Assembly (NCBI RefSeq): GCF_900316895.1
Contig: NZ_ONER01000019.1
Location: 1-23,189, forward strand
Direction: 5' to 3'
DNA: 23,189 nt
From: an uncultured Methanobrevibacter sp.
GTDB lineage: Archaea > Methanobacteriota > Methanobacteria > Methanobacteriales > Methanobacteriaceae
Below, in pieces: positions 1 through 8,637 of the stretch. How positions within the stretch are numbered: position 1 is the first letter of the stretch; every line of letters begins with the position of its first letter. The translations under genes were made by a program, and so were the position numbers. The notes under the pieces were generated by a model, which saw only the letters and a program-made list of their open reading frames with translations, was not told where the DNA came from and did no database searches.

Positions 1-645
1 CATATGTGCCAGTGCGATGCCCATGTCAATCTGGTTCCAGGCATCCATTTTCTTATTCAAACGGAGCTTTTTCCTATTCCTATATAAATTATAGCTGCCG
101 TCCTCATCATGTGTAAAGTACCAGGTCTGCGTGTTTGCGGCTGAAGGAGCATATCTGGCAGGCATTAACTTGCTGTCTCGCTCGTCTGAAATCTCACATA
201 TGATTTTCCTTTCAAACTGACTGAGTTGGCGGCAGATTTCACCCTGCGGCTTGCCGAATATCATTAAAATTACAAAATCCTGTTCTGGATTGGGATTTTC
301 ATAGTTTTTAGGACTTCCAGCACAAATCCAACAGGACCCGATTCCTCTGCTTTGAAGGTACAAATCAACCTGCTGAAATATGAAACCTATATTTTGCAGA
401 TAATTTTCCTTACTTTCTGAAAATATCAGCAAATAATGAGGAGATTTGAATCTCTGCAGCATCCTGACGTTTTCAGGACCCACAATATCATAGCTCCATT
501 TGATGTTGGGATTCAATACTTTAGCATTGTCAATGAAGACTCTTAATTCCTCCAACGTCTTTGAGTCCAATGGAGTCTCATCATACTTTCTGATAGACTG
601 CCTTTTGTATATCGCTTCCTTTAAATCCATATTATCTACAATCAT
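1..645 (-). CDS. Nitroreductase family protein (TM1586-like), 3' end cut by the window
   Basis: An open frame without stops runs from the ATG at 645 to the window edge, giving the first 215 residues of a longer protein. The N-terminus carries the nitroreductase start pattern (DLKEAIYKRQSIRKY, residues 7-21) that binds FMN phosphate, and RGIGSCWI near residue 106. A later segment (RYAPSAANTQTWYF, near 165-178) looks like a second half, as in the larger TM1586-type putative nitroreductases. These are FMN proteins that reduce nitro compounds, quinones or unknown substrates with NAD(P)H; the true substrate here is unknown. An ATG at 630 is an equally possible start, since no clear ribosome site favours 645. 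It lies just downstream of the adhesin gene on the same strand, but a terminator-like hairpin separates them. Confidence 0.8.
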   Translation of the reverse strand, partial: MIVDNMDLKEAIYKRQSIRKYDETPLDSKTLEELRVFIDNAKVLNPNIKWSYDIVGPENVRMLQRFKSPHYLLIFSESKENYLQNIGFIFQQVDLYLQSRGIGSCWICAGSPKNYENPNPEQDFVILMIFGKPQGEICRQLSQFERKIICEISDERDSKLMPARYAPSAANTQTWYFTHDEDGSYNLYRNRKKLRLNKKMDAWNQIDMGIALAHM

Positions 646-701
646 GATTAATCAACCGAATCATCGTCAAATATCTTCAAGATGAATGTTCTTGAAAAAA
701 A

Positions 702-739
702 ATAAAAAGAAAAAGTAATTGACTAAGCAATTACTTTTT
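702..739 (-). terminator. Hairpin plus T-run terminator of the adhesin gene, overlapping its stop codon
   Basis: AAAAAGTAATTG (710-721) and CAATTACTTTTT (728-739) form a perfect 12-bp inverted repeat with a 6-base loop. Read on the minus strand, the first arm holds the last lysine codons and the TAA stop (733-731) of the adhesin gene. The second arm runs into T-rich sequence (TTTTTCTTTTTATTTTTTTT, about 714-695). Archaeal termination mainly needs the T-run; the hairpin may add stability to the mRNA end. Confidence 0.75.
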
Positions 740-3700
740 GACTACCAATTTTGAGCTAGCGGTCTCATTTTTGTAGCGAACCACCATCTTGTATGTTTTG
801 CCAAAATTGAGCTTGACGGTTTTCTTCTTAAAGGCAAGTTTCACTAGTTTTTTACTGACCACTTTAACAGACAATGTAATTTTAGCTATGCCTTTTTTGT
901 TGGTTTTTACGGTGAATATTTTGCCTTTAAACTTGAAGGAAACCTTTTTACCAGCAATTGCTTTTCCGTTACTCCATTTGAGGGTAGCCTTTAAGACCAG
1001 TTTTTTAGCAGCCTTTCTGACTGTAAATGACTTTTTGGCCTTCAGGGTGTTTTTGACCTTAAGTGTCTTTGTGACAGTGGTTCCCTTAAATGTTGAGGTA
1101 ATGGCATAAGTCTTCGGTTTCAGCCTGATTAGCAATGTCGCATAACCGTCCTTGTCGGTTTTTTCCACATATGTTATGCCATTCACGGTTATTGTAACTG
1201 TTTCTCCTACAACAGGATTTCCCTCCTCATCGAATACCTGAATTCTGTAATTTGCTCCCAGATAATCCATTTCCAGGTCAGTGGCGGATACTGTAGGCAA
1301 ACACTTGATTTCAATGGAATATTGGGCATTGGCAAGTGATGCAGTTATGATTCCTATCTTGCCGCTTGAGGAGAATTTGATGGTATCTCCAAAAGTGACA
1401 ACCTTCTTGTCGACATTGCCGTTTGTTGAAACGATTGTTAAGTTAACAGGTTCCAAAAGAGTGTAATCACATTTGCCAACGACTGATTTGGTACTGTTGT
1501 CGTATACAAATAGAGTGAATACTATATTGGATGTGCCCATGTATGAAACTGAAGCAGGATCAGCGGTAGCATTCAAAAAGAGCCAATTGTTGAATTCGTA
1601 ACCCATAACTTTTGGAGAATCCATATAATTGGTTGCATTATGGCCAAACCAGTTATTGTCAAGGCATAATCTTTCCCCATTAACCACAATATCATAAACA
1701 CTATCGGAATTCAGGAAAATGTTATAGGTTATGTCTGTACCTGATGCGGAATCAATAGAAAGGACTGAATTTTCTGCAGTGTTGTTCATGAACAGGCACC
1801 CGGATATTGAATCTTCGATGCTTTCACCACATAAATAAACAATTCCGTCAAGCACAGCACCGTTGGTGATGAAGTTGGAATTGAACTTATTCTGGAGTGA
1901 TGTTCCATTGATAAGAATTGCTGCACCCAATCCTGCAACATTGCCTAAGAAGTTGGAGCTGAATGTGTTGTTTTTAAAAGCACCTGGAGAATCCTGATCA
2001 GAAACAAAATCTGCTGTATAAATAAGCAGTGCACCTCCCTCCTTGGCTTTGTTAAGTGCAAAATCGCCAGTGAAAATAGAGTTTTCCAGAGCTCCGGCAA
2101 TGCACATTGCACCGCCCAGATTGGTCGGTAAGACAAAGCCACCATATCCTATTTCTTCACCATCGTCAACATCATAATCCAATACGTTGTTATTTATGAA
2201 ATTAACATTAACTTGAGCATTATTAATGTAGCCCGCCATAATAGCACCGCCTATCGCAGCAGTGTTGTTGGCAAAGATACCTGAAATATTGGTGCCATCC
2301 AAATATGGAGCATCAATTGCACCACCAATCTTAGCGCTGTTCTTAATGAAATAGCCGGTAATGTTGGAATTTATTACAGAGTCGATGCCTCCTATCGCAC
2401 CTCCTAACTCAGTAGCCATGTTTTCGACAAAATAACCTTCAATACTGGAATCCTTCAAAATTCCGTCAATGCATATTGCACCACCCCATGCAAGCTTATC
2501 AGCGCCAATTAAATCTTCATTATTAATTGCGAGATTATCCATGAAACTGCCGTTTATAATGCCATTTTTAACAACATTAGCAAAAATTGCGCCACCTTGC
2601 ACAGCGTAGTTATGGCTAAATTCACCAAGAATATTGGAATATTCTACAAGTAAAAACCATAACGAACCTCCCATTCCTGCATGGTTATGTGTAAAGTTTC
2701 CTACAATATCATCTTTAACGGCAACTCCTAAAACACAAACGGCACCACCTGCAACAGCACCATTGTTATCTGCAAACTTACCTGTGATAACGGAATTTTC
2801 CACAATTCCCACAACAGATATGGCACCGCCAAAACCAAGATGCATATTGTGTTCTTCAAAGTATTGTCCAATTTCTTCTATGAATGTAACATTGTCAACA
2901 TGACCCTTAATAAATGAAATAATACGTTCTAAAACATATTCTTTAACTTGATCCTCAAGAACAAGAGTGATATCTGCAGTATTGTTTGTGAACTCAGAGC
3001 CTATTTCAGTTCCGTTAACAATTCCTGTAGAGATTGCACCACCTATCAAAGCAGTGTTATTTGAAAACTCACCGTCAATTTTAGAGTTCCTTATAATTGG
3101 AACATTTATTGCGCCGCCCATCAAAGCATTGTTATCCTTGAAATTGCTTGTAACATTAGAATTAAGTATTCTAGCGGTAAATATGGCACCCCCTAAATTA
3201 GTAGCCCCATTCAATAAAAAAGAGCCTGATATGGAGGAATTTTGAAACACATCCTTAACAAATATTGCGCCACCGCAACCTGATAATTCCTCAACTGACC
3301 AACTCTGGTCAAAACGGCCTGCAGTATTATTGAAGAAATCTCCATTTATACAAGTATTGATAATAGACTGTACATAAATTGCACCTCCACTATGCCTCGC
3401 ATGGTTATCGGCAAAATAAGCAGAAATTACGGAATTTTCGATAATTCCAGTGACCCATATAGCTCCGCCAGAAGGGGCGGTATTATTTATAAAGTTGCCG
3501 CCAATTAAACTATTTTTCAAACCGTTATGAAAAGTAAATGCACCTCCATGATCATCAGACATTCCATTTTTGAATGTTATTCCATCAATCTTAATTTCTT
3601 TAGCAGTAATATCAAAGAAGTTTTTTTCACCCTTTGCATCAAATATTACTTCACCATGGCCATAACTATCAAATGTTAAATTATGATTGATCTGCAATCC

Positions 3701-4081
3701 TATATTACTCCTAATACCAGTATATTCTCCAGCAGCAATATGAATTATGTCTCCATCTTTCCTACCTTCTGCGTTTAAAGCGTTATATAAATTTGAATAT
3801 GGATTTTCATAAGTACCATATTCATTACCACTATAACTGGAATTAACATAACATTCTGACACATCAGTTAAGATTTCTTCATTGTTTGACACCGCCAGTG
3901 CATCATCACTTTCATCATTCACAGATAACTTTAAAGTATCATCCTGTATTTCGTCTGTCGCTATATCATTTGTTATTGCATCGTTTGTATCAGTTTCTAT
4001 GGCGACAGCTGCACTAACGCCAGATATTGCAACCAGAGATATGAAAAATATTGCAAGCACCATCCATTTTTTGTCCAACAT
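731..4081 (-). CDS. Adhesin-like surface protein: signal peptide, parallel beta-helix repeats, Ig-like C-terminus
   Basis: This 1116-residue secreted protein belongs to the adhesin-like proteins typical of Methanobrevibacter and relatives. A signal peptide (residues 1-27, KK followed by a hydrophobic core ending GVSAAVA) precedes an acidic spacer. About 18 copies of a polymorphic-outer-membrane-protein-like repeat, F..N.A..GGAI, fill residues 175-725 and predict a right-handed beta-helix. Many N-x-S/T sequons suggest surface N-glycosylation. A beta-rich region (about 830-930) and two Ig-like (Big-type) domains (about 935-1010 and 1012-1116) follow; the last is very rich in lysine, which could help it hold to anionic cell-wall polymer (inference). 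No C-terminal membrane anchor or sortase motif is visible. The expected role is attachment to other cells, host or plant material; the ligand is unknown. ATG 4081 is preceded by GTGAG at 4093-4097. Confidence 0.88.
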   Translation of the reverse strand: MLDKKWMVLAIFFISLVAISGVSAAVAIETDTNDAITNDIATDEIQDDTLKLSVNDESDDALAVSNNEEILTDVSECYVNSSYSGNEYGTYENPYSNLYNALNAEGRKDGDIIHIAAGEYTGIRSNIGLQINHNLTFDSYGHGEVIFDAKGEKNFFDITAKEIKIDGITFKNGMSDDHGGAFTFHNGLKNSLIGGNFINNTAPSGGAIWVTGIIENSVISAYFADNHARHSGGAIYVQSIINTCINGDFFNNTAGRFDQSWSVEELSGCGGAIFVKDVFQNSSISGSFLLNGATNLGGAIFTARILNSNVTSNFKDNNALMGGAINVPIIRNSKIDGEFSNNTALIGGAISTGIVNGTEIGSEFTNNTADITLVLEDQVKEYVLERIISFIKGHVDNVTFIEEIGQYFEEHNMHLGFGGAISVVGIVENSVITGKFADNNGAVAGGAVCVLGVAVKDDIVGNFTHNHAGMGGSLWFLLVEYSNILGEFSHNYAVQGGAIFANVVKNGIINGSFMDNLAINNEDLIGADKLAWGGAICIDGILKDSSIEGYFVENMATELGGAIGGIDSVINSNITGYFIKNSAKIGGAIDAPYLDGTNISGIFANNTAAIGGAIMAGYINNAQVNVNFINNNVLDYDVDDGEEIGYGGFVLPTNLGGAMCIAGALENSIFTGDFALNKAKEGGALLIYTADFVSDQDSPGAFKNNTFSSNFLGNVAGLGAAILINGTSLQNKFNSNFITNGAVLDGIVYLCGESIEDSISGCLFMNNTAENSVLSIDSASGTDITYNIFLNSDSVYDIVVNGERLCLDNNWFGHNATNYMDSPKVMGYEFNNWLFLNATADPASVSYMGTSNIVFTLFVYDNSTKSVVGKCDYTLLEPVNLTIVSTNGNVDKKVVTFGDTIKFSSSGKIGIITASLANAQYSIEIKCLPTVSATDLEMDYLGANYRIQVFDEEGNPVVGETVTITVNGITYVEKTDKDGYATLLIRLKPKTYAITSTFKGTTVTKTLKVKNTLKAKKSFTVRKAAKKLVLKATLKWSNGKAIAGKKVSFKFKGKIFTVKTNKKGIAKITLSVKVVSKKLVKLAFKKKTVKLNFGKTYKMVVRYKNETASSKLVVKK
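1877..3550 (-). repeat. Coding tandem repeat region (GGAI beta-helix repeats) of the adhesin
   Basis: Residues 178-735 consist of degenerate repeats of roughly 25-35 residues, each with F..N.A followed by GGAI or a near variant (GGAV, GGSL, GGAM, GGAL). Longer linkers break the pattern near residues 255-269, 371-416, 519-532 and 632-655. At DNA level the copies have diverged, so recent duplication is not obvious. Confidence 0.8.
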
Positions 4082-4126
4082 AAAAGTATCAACTCACAAA
4101 CTTTTGTTAATGATAGGTTTATTTTT

Positions 4127-4154
4127 AAAGTATATTTATTTGTTTCCACAAATA
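4127..4154 (-). promoter_or_regulatory. Adhesin promoter with overlapping dyad
   Basis: On the minus strand AATAAATATACTTT (4140-4127) is a TATA-like element about 45-60 bases before the ATG at 4081, placing a start near 4108. Directly upstream, TATTTGT (4137-4143) and ACAAATA (4148-4154) form a perfect 7-bp inverted repeat with a 4-base spacer, overlapping the TATA edge. It could be a regulator site; no regulator is identified. Confidence 0.4.
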
Positions 4155-4155
4155 T

Positions 4156-4184
4156 AAAAAAATCTGAATTTTATTTACAAAAAA
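4156..4184 (-). terminator. Oligo-T terminator of the DUF2115 gene
   Basis: Downstream of the DUF2115 stop (4213) the minus strand has runs of six T (4184-4179) and seven T (4162-4156). Such runs are the usual archaeal termination signal. No strong hairpin accompanies the first run. Confidence 0.45.
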
Positions 4185-4212
4185 TAGACAATTAGTTATG
4201 TTAGTTCGGAAG

Positions 4213-4761
4213 TCAAAACTCCAGTTGCTCGGCAATGCACATCTTGCAAACCGCATTCGGAGACTCAAGATTGGCATCCTTGACAGGGCAGTAGAATTTG
4301 CCGTCCTTCTCTTCAACATATAGAGAACCTGGAAATGGTGTTCCCACCGGATGGATGGGTTCTTCAAGAATAAAAGTGGTGTAAACTGAAATTATTCCAT
4401 AGATTAATGGGAATTTGGTCTTTGAAGTGACTGATTCGTTAATATGATATGACTTTAAAGTTGATATGGCATCAATAAACTCCTCTTTATCAATATCATG
4501 TTCATACCTGCTATTATCACTGTGAACATCCTTGATACGGCCTAAAAAGTATTTAACATAGACACCATGACTTTTTTGTTTATAGTTATCCTGCACATAT
4601 TTGCTTTCCTCAATCATTTCCGCATTGACCGCCATCAAATCAAACACTGAAATGGTTCCAGCATATTCCTTCAATATATCTAAAACGGATTCTGTTGAGA
4701 TGATTTCCTCATTTGAAATTACATTTGAAAAATCATCATACATGTTCACTGAATCATTCAT
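4213..4761 (-). CDS. DUF2115 (UPF0305) family protein with C-terminal cysteine motif
   Basis: The 182-residue protein matches my recollection of the archaeal DUF2115/UPF0305 family, found in methanogens and of unknown function. The recognisable part is the C-terminal third: HPVGTPFPG (residues 137-145), then YCPVKD (157-162) and VCKMCIA (171-177). The three cysteines C158, C172 and C175 suggest a zinc or iron-sulfur site, perhaps with a fourth ligand such as H137 (inference). The N-terminal half is helical and charged, with no signal peptide or membrane segment, so it should be cytoplasmic. It stands alone between the adhesin and a divergent channel-like gene. Two methionines (1 and 7) can start it; neither has a clear ribosome site. 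Confidence 0.7.
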   Translation of the reverse strand: MNDSVNMYDDFSNVISNEEIISTESVLDILKEYAGTISVFDLMAVNAEMIEESKYVQDNYKQKSHGVYVKYFLGRIKDVHSDNSRYEHDIDKEEFIDAISTLKSYHINESVTSKTKFPLIYGIISVYTTFILEEPIHPVGTPFPGSLYVEEKDGKFYCPVKDANLESPNAVCKMCIAEQLEF

Positions 4762-4929
4762 AAAACCATCTAAAATATATTATATCTATTAAAAAATAAA
4801 AGGGTTTCGACTTGACATTGATTATTCAATTCTCAAACCATACAACCTATCGAATAGGCTCCTAGAAAATTCAAAAAAAATAAATAGGAATTTCAAGAAA
4901 GAATTTAATTGATTTTAATTTTGAATTAT

Positions 4930-5523
4930 ATGCGGAAAATGATAGCTATGAATGAAAATTACATGTCAACAAACAGATTGGAAGCCTTTTATGATGCAAT
5001 TATCGCAATTATTGTAACAGTTTTGGTTTTGGAATTGCCGCAACCCGCCACTGCATCAATTCAATCAATTTTAGCACTTAAAACCTCATATTTTGCATAT
5101 CTGATAAGTTTTTTAGTTTGCACCAACCTATGGCAGTATCATCATATAATTTACAATCATGTTGAAAGAATCAATGCAAAAATCATTTGGCAAAATATCC
5201 TTTTGCTATTGATTATTTCATTACTTCCTTATTTAACCACATTTGTTGCAAATAATCCTTTTTCTTTACTTGCCGAAGTATTATACGGATCAGATTTCAT
5301 TATAGTCAATATCATATTATTTTGGATGGCAAAATCCTTGCTGGACATTAATCCCGACCGAGAATATCTATCAGAAGCTTTAGCTGTAAAAAGTGCATTA
5401 GTTGTTCCATTCATACTTTTCATTATCGGTTTGGTAATTGCATTTTTAGGATATCCATTTGCAATCAGCATCTGCTGTTTGATATCAATCATAAGGTCAA
5501 TCATTTATTCTCTTAAAAACTGA
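4930..5523 (+). CDS. TMEM175/DUF1211-like integral membrane protein (putative K+ channel)
   Basis: From ATG 4930 the product has 197 residues with six predicted membrane segments (about 17-37, 53-72, 86-106, 115-135, 152-170, 172-192). The first begins with R-L-E-A-F-Y-D-A, which corresponds to the R...FSD signature of prokaryotic TMEM175 potassium channels, with Tyr in place of Ser and Ala after the Asp. LWQYHH after segment 2 matches the conserved W..HH pattern of the family. Members form tetrameric K+ leak channels in the cytoplasmic membrane; whether this variant conducts K+ is not known. Starts at 4939, 4948 and 4963 are also possible, the last giving MSTNRLEAF, closest to family N-termini. 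It is isolated and convergent with the ABC permease. Confidence 0.72.
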   Translation: MRKMIAMNENYMSTNRLEAFYDAIIAIIVTVLVLELPQPATASIQSILALKTSYFAYLISFLVCTNLWQYHHIIYNHVERINAKIIWQNILLLLIISLLPYLTTFVANNPFSLLAEVLYGSDFIIVNIILFWMAKSLLDINPDREYLSEALAVKSALVVPFILFIIGLVIAFLGYPFAISICCLISIIRSIIYSLKN

Positions 5524-5543
5524 TTAATACACCATAATTAACA

Positions 5544-7799
5544 CTACTCAACATCTTTAAGCGCTTCAACCATGTTCAAATCATTTATCTTATCAGAAAA
5601 CAGCAAATTGACACCAATTGAAATTGTGAATGTTATGACAGCAGACAGCAATATGTTACCCCAAGTCAATGTAGGAACATAATAAATAGAATCGCCGGCA
5701 GCATTCATCATCAGGGTCATGAAGTAGAATCCCAAAGGAATTCCCAAAATAAAACCTATTGCGGTGAAAAATACATTTTGAGTCAGCAATAACTTCCGCA
5801 ATATCTTTGTCTTAAATCCTAAAACCTTCAATGTAGCAATTTCCCTCTCCATTTCAGTGAATGATAATATTTCAAGATTATATATAACCAGAATTGCCAA
5901 TGCCACCGCTACAAATGTCACCACAGAAACCATCATCATTACGGCCGAAGTCATTTGGTCCCAACTTTTTTCCATCTTTTCCGTGCTAGTGGTTGATTTT
6001 ATTGAATCGAAATTTTCACCAAATTTTTCATCGGTTATGATGTTTGTAGGAGTGAAATTCAATCCTTGATCCTCTAAAGTGTCCGGAGACATTATCAACC
6101 CCTGTGAGATTGGCTCTGCATGTACCTGGCCAATCTTTGATGCAACCCACTTATCCTCACCGACAATATGCCATCTGATTTTATCTCCAATTGTCAGATT
6201 AAACTTTTTCGCCAGTTTAGTGGAAATGGAAACATCCCCTTCCTCTATTTCAATTGAATTTCGATTGCTGTCAGTATAAGATATCAGATCCGTGTTATTT
6301 GATACCAAAAGCGATACCGTGTCTTCAACATCATTGGCCTTCATTTCAATTGACTGCTGCATTATAAAGCTGCCGTTTGTTTCATTTAAAATATAATAGA
6401 GCTCCATAGGATTGGCCTCTTTTGAAAGCAGTAATTTTGACTCATAATGAGTGATATCATCATATTCCCATGATTTCAGCTCATCCATACTGTCATTCAT
6501 TCCAAATGCCGCAATCAGCAGTGCTACACAACCCATCACTCCAATTATTACCATCAATGCCCTAAAGTTGTTTCTACTTGCATCCCTCAAATTCCATCTG
6601 ATATTAAAGTTTAAACGGTTCCAGAGCCTTGATTTTTCGATGAAAGTTTTTGAAGAGGTATGGGGTGCCTTTGGCCGTAATGTATTTGCAGGATTTTCCC
6701 TTGAGATTCTCCTGCATGAAAAATAGGTAACCAATACTGATAATGCAACCATCAGCACTGCAATGTAGATGAAACTCATGTCAAAACCCGGATGCCAGCT
6801 AGGCATGCTGTAGCTTCTCATCATTGACGGATAAAACATTTGGGGAATTATCATAGGCCCTGTAATCAATCCTAGAATCGAGCCTGCAAGAACCGGAAAG
6901 AAAGCATAAGCAAGATAATGCATGATGATTACCTTATCCTTAAATCCTACCGCCTTCAGGATTCCGATTTGAGTACGTTGATGAGTCACGATTCTTGTCA
7001 TTGTGGTGAGAAGAGTTAGGAAAGTGACTAAAATAAAAACAATCGGAAAAACGTTCCCAATCATCTTATGCTGCGCCATTTCATCCGAGAATTTGGATAC
7101 ACTTAACTGGTCCTCTTTTTTAGTGACCGAGAGATAATCAATTGAAGATAGTTTATCCTTAAAATCAGCATCAGAGGAGTTGTATTTAACAAGCAGAGTA
7201 TTGTATTTCAAATCCTGAGGGTATGATTTAGAGGACAGGTATGCAAATCCCATTTCATAAAAATCGGGAGTTAATGAATTGGGAGAAACCTCATAGATAT
7301 ATTCAGGCGAATAGCCAAGTCCCCTAATTTCTTTTGTGACTGTTTGATTGTCAAATTCAAAGCTTATCTTATCTCCAACTTTTAAGTCACGGGCATCTGC
7401 AAAACGAGCATCCAACCAAACACCTGATGAATCATCAGGATTAAAGTCTTTACCTTCAGTTGTGTAAAATTTAGAAATCGTTCCCTTTTCTATAAAGTGC
7501 AGCGTGACATCAGGCTTGTTTTCTAGATCTGCCTGTGATTCAATCACTTCCTGCCTGTCCGATTGGGTTGTAAATTCGTTGACCTTCTCGACTGAGGCAT
7601 CATCAAAATCCGTGTTGTAAACCCATGCATCAGCCATATTCGTATCGGCATAGAATCCATCGGAAGTTTGCACTAATCCATAATACTCCGAATAAATTCC
7701 AGTATATGCAAAAATGCCTATAAATGCCATTAGGAATATTGCAATAAATTGTGTCCTATTAATTTTTATATCCCTTAGCATTTTTTTAAATAAAGACAT
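5544..7799 (-). CDS. ABC transporter permease with two FtsX/MacB-type domains
   Basis: This 751-residue protein has an N-terminal membrane segment (about 16-37), an extracytoplasmic domain (40-245), a three-helix FtsX domain (249-365), a fifth segment (413-433), a second extracytoplasmic domain (440-615) and a second FtsX domain (619-740). HQRTQIGILKAVGF (273-286) and EREIATLKVLGF (651-662) are the coupling helices that contact the ATPase. The layout is that of single-chain fused permeases in which two FtsX units form the whole membrane part. Such systems move lipids, lipoproteins or peptides, or act mechanically on the cell envelope; substrate unknown. It lies 129 bases after the ATPase gene on the same strand. 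No clear ribosome site precedes ATG 7799. Confidence 0.87.
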   Translation of the reverse strand: MSLFKKMLRDIKINRTQFIAIFLMAFIGIFAYTGIYSEYYGLVQTSDGFYADTNMADAWVYNTDFDDASVEKVNEFTTQSDRQEVIESQADLENKPDVTLHFIEKGTISKFYTTEGKDFNPDDSSGVWLDARFADARDLKVGDKISFEFDNQTVTKEIRGLGYSPEYIYEVSPNSLTPDFYEMGFAYLSSKSYPQDLKYNTLLVKYNSSDADFKDKLSSIDYLSVTKKEDQLSVSKFSDEMAQHKMIGNVFPIVFILVTFLTLLTTMTRIVTHQRTQIGILKAVGFKDKVIIMHYLAYAFFPVLAGSILGLITGPMIIPQMFYPSMMRSYSMPSWHPGFDMSFIYIAVLMVALSVLVTYFSCRRISRENPANTLRPKAPHTSSKTFIEKSRLWNRLNFNIRWNLRDASRNNFRALMVIIGVMGCVALLIAAFGMNDSMDELKSWEYDDITHYESKLLLSKEANPMELYYILNETNGSFIMQQSIEMKANDVEDTVSLLVSNNTDLISYTDSNRNSIEIEEGDVSISTKLAKKFNLTIGDKIRWHIVGEDKWVASKIGQVHAEPISQGLIMSPDTLEDQGLNFTPTNIITDEKFGENFDSIKSTTSTEKMEKSWDQMTSAVMMMVSVVTFVAVALAILVIYNLEILSFTEMEREIATLKVLGFKTKILRKLLLTQNVFFTAIGFILGIPLGFYFMTLMMNAAGDSIYYVPTLTWGNILLSAVITFTISIGVNLLFSDKINDLNMVEALKDVE

Positions 7800-7928
7800 G
7801 GTACATTATATGAAAAAAATAAGATTTAAATTTTAGTGATGATGGAAAAATTTGAACATTAAAACAATTCAAGTAAAATTAATTGGATATCCTGCACATC
7901 ATCATATCAGGCACGTACAGCTAAAACA

Positions 7929-8633
7929 TCACCATTCCAAATCAGCAACTTTTTTAGGAGATTCATTAATGACAATACTCTCGATTTGACCGTTTTTAAT
8001 CCTGATTACCTTATCTGCCGCTTCGGCTAAAATTGCATTGTGGGTTACTATAACTACTGTAGTTCCTTTGTTATTACTCATATCCTGAAGCAGGTTCAGA
8101 ATTAGAACACCAGTTTTAGAGTCCAATGCCCCGGTTGGCTCATCACATAAAAGCATTGTAGGTTGTTTGGCCACTGCCCTTGCAATAGATACTCTTTGTT
8201 GTTCTCCACCGGACAATTGTGCTGGAAACTGATTTGCATGACTTTTAAGTCCAACTGAATCCAGGACTTTCAATCCATCAATATCCACATCAACAATGTC
8301 CTTCATCAGCTCAACATTTTCAATAGCTGTCAAGTTTGGAATCAGGTTATAAAACTGAAATATGAATCCTACATTCCCTGCCCTATAACTGGTGAGTTCA
8401 TTATCATTGAATTCCTCGACATGATGGCCATTGACGATAATCTGGCCTGAAGTAACGGTGTCAAGACCTCCCAAAAGGTTTAGAAGGGTTGATTTACCTG
8501 CACCGGACGGGCCGAGAATCACAACAAATTCCCCCTCCTCAATTGTAAAGTTTACATTGTCCATGGCCTTTAGAATGTGATCTCCGGTTTTGTAAATTTT
8601 ATCAACATTTTTGAATTCAATAATTGTACTCAT
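7929..8633 (-). CDS. ABC transporter ATP-binding protein (MacB/LolD type)
   Basis: The 234-residue ATPase has all catalytic motifs: Walker A GPSGAGKST (41-49), Q-loop Gln93, signature LSGGEQQ (140-146), Walker B LLCDEP (161-166) and switch His198. The pattern around Walker B (DEPTGALDSKTG) is typical of the LolD/MacB group that partners FtsX-type permeases. It should sit at the cytoplasmic face and drive the permease encoded next. ATG 8633 is preferred to the GTG directly before it at 8636, because a TATA-like element at 8667-8656 places transcription start close to it. The leader would then be a few bases at most, and the coding start could be read leaderless. Confidence 0.9.
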   Translation of the reverse strand: MSTIIEFKNVDKIYKTGDHILKAMDNVNFTIEEGEFVVILGPSGAGKSTLLNLLGGLDTVTSGQIIVNGHHVEEFNDNELTSYRAGNVGFIFQFYNLIPNLTAIENVELMKDIVDVDIDGLKVLDSVGLKSHANQFPAQLSGGEQQRVSIARAVAKQPTMLLCDEPTGALDSKTGVLILNLLQDMSNNKGTTVVIVTHNAILAEAADKVIRIKNGQIESIVINESPKKVADLEW

Positions 8634-8637
8634 CACT

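Noticed and set aside
2634..3245. Plus-strand open frames rich in Pro, Ile and Ala opposite the adhesin
   Set aside because: They are antisense shadows produced by the repeated GGAI codons of the adhesin and have no start signals.
1877..3550. Repeat region considered as a possible CRISPR or DNA repeat array
   Set aside because: The periodicity is at protein level within one open frame, with degenerate DNA copies and no spacer structure.
4846..4858. Small hairpin CCTAT-CGA-ATAGG upstream of the TMEM175-like gene
   Set aside because: The stem is only five pairs, with no T-run and no clear relation to either gene start.
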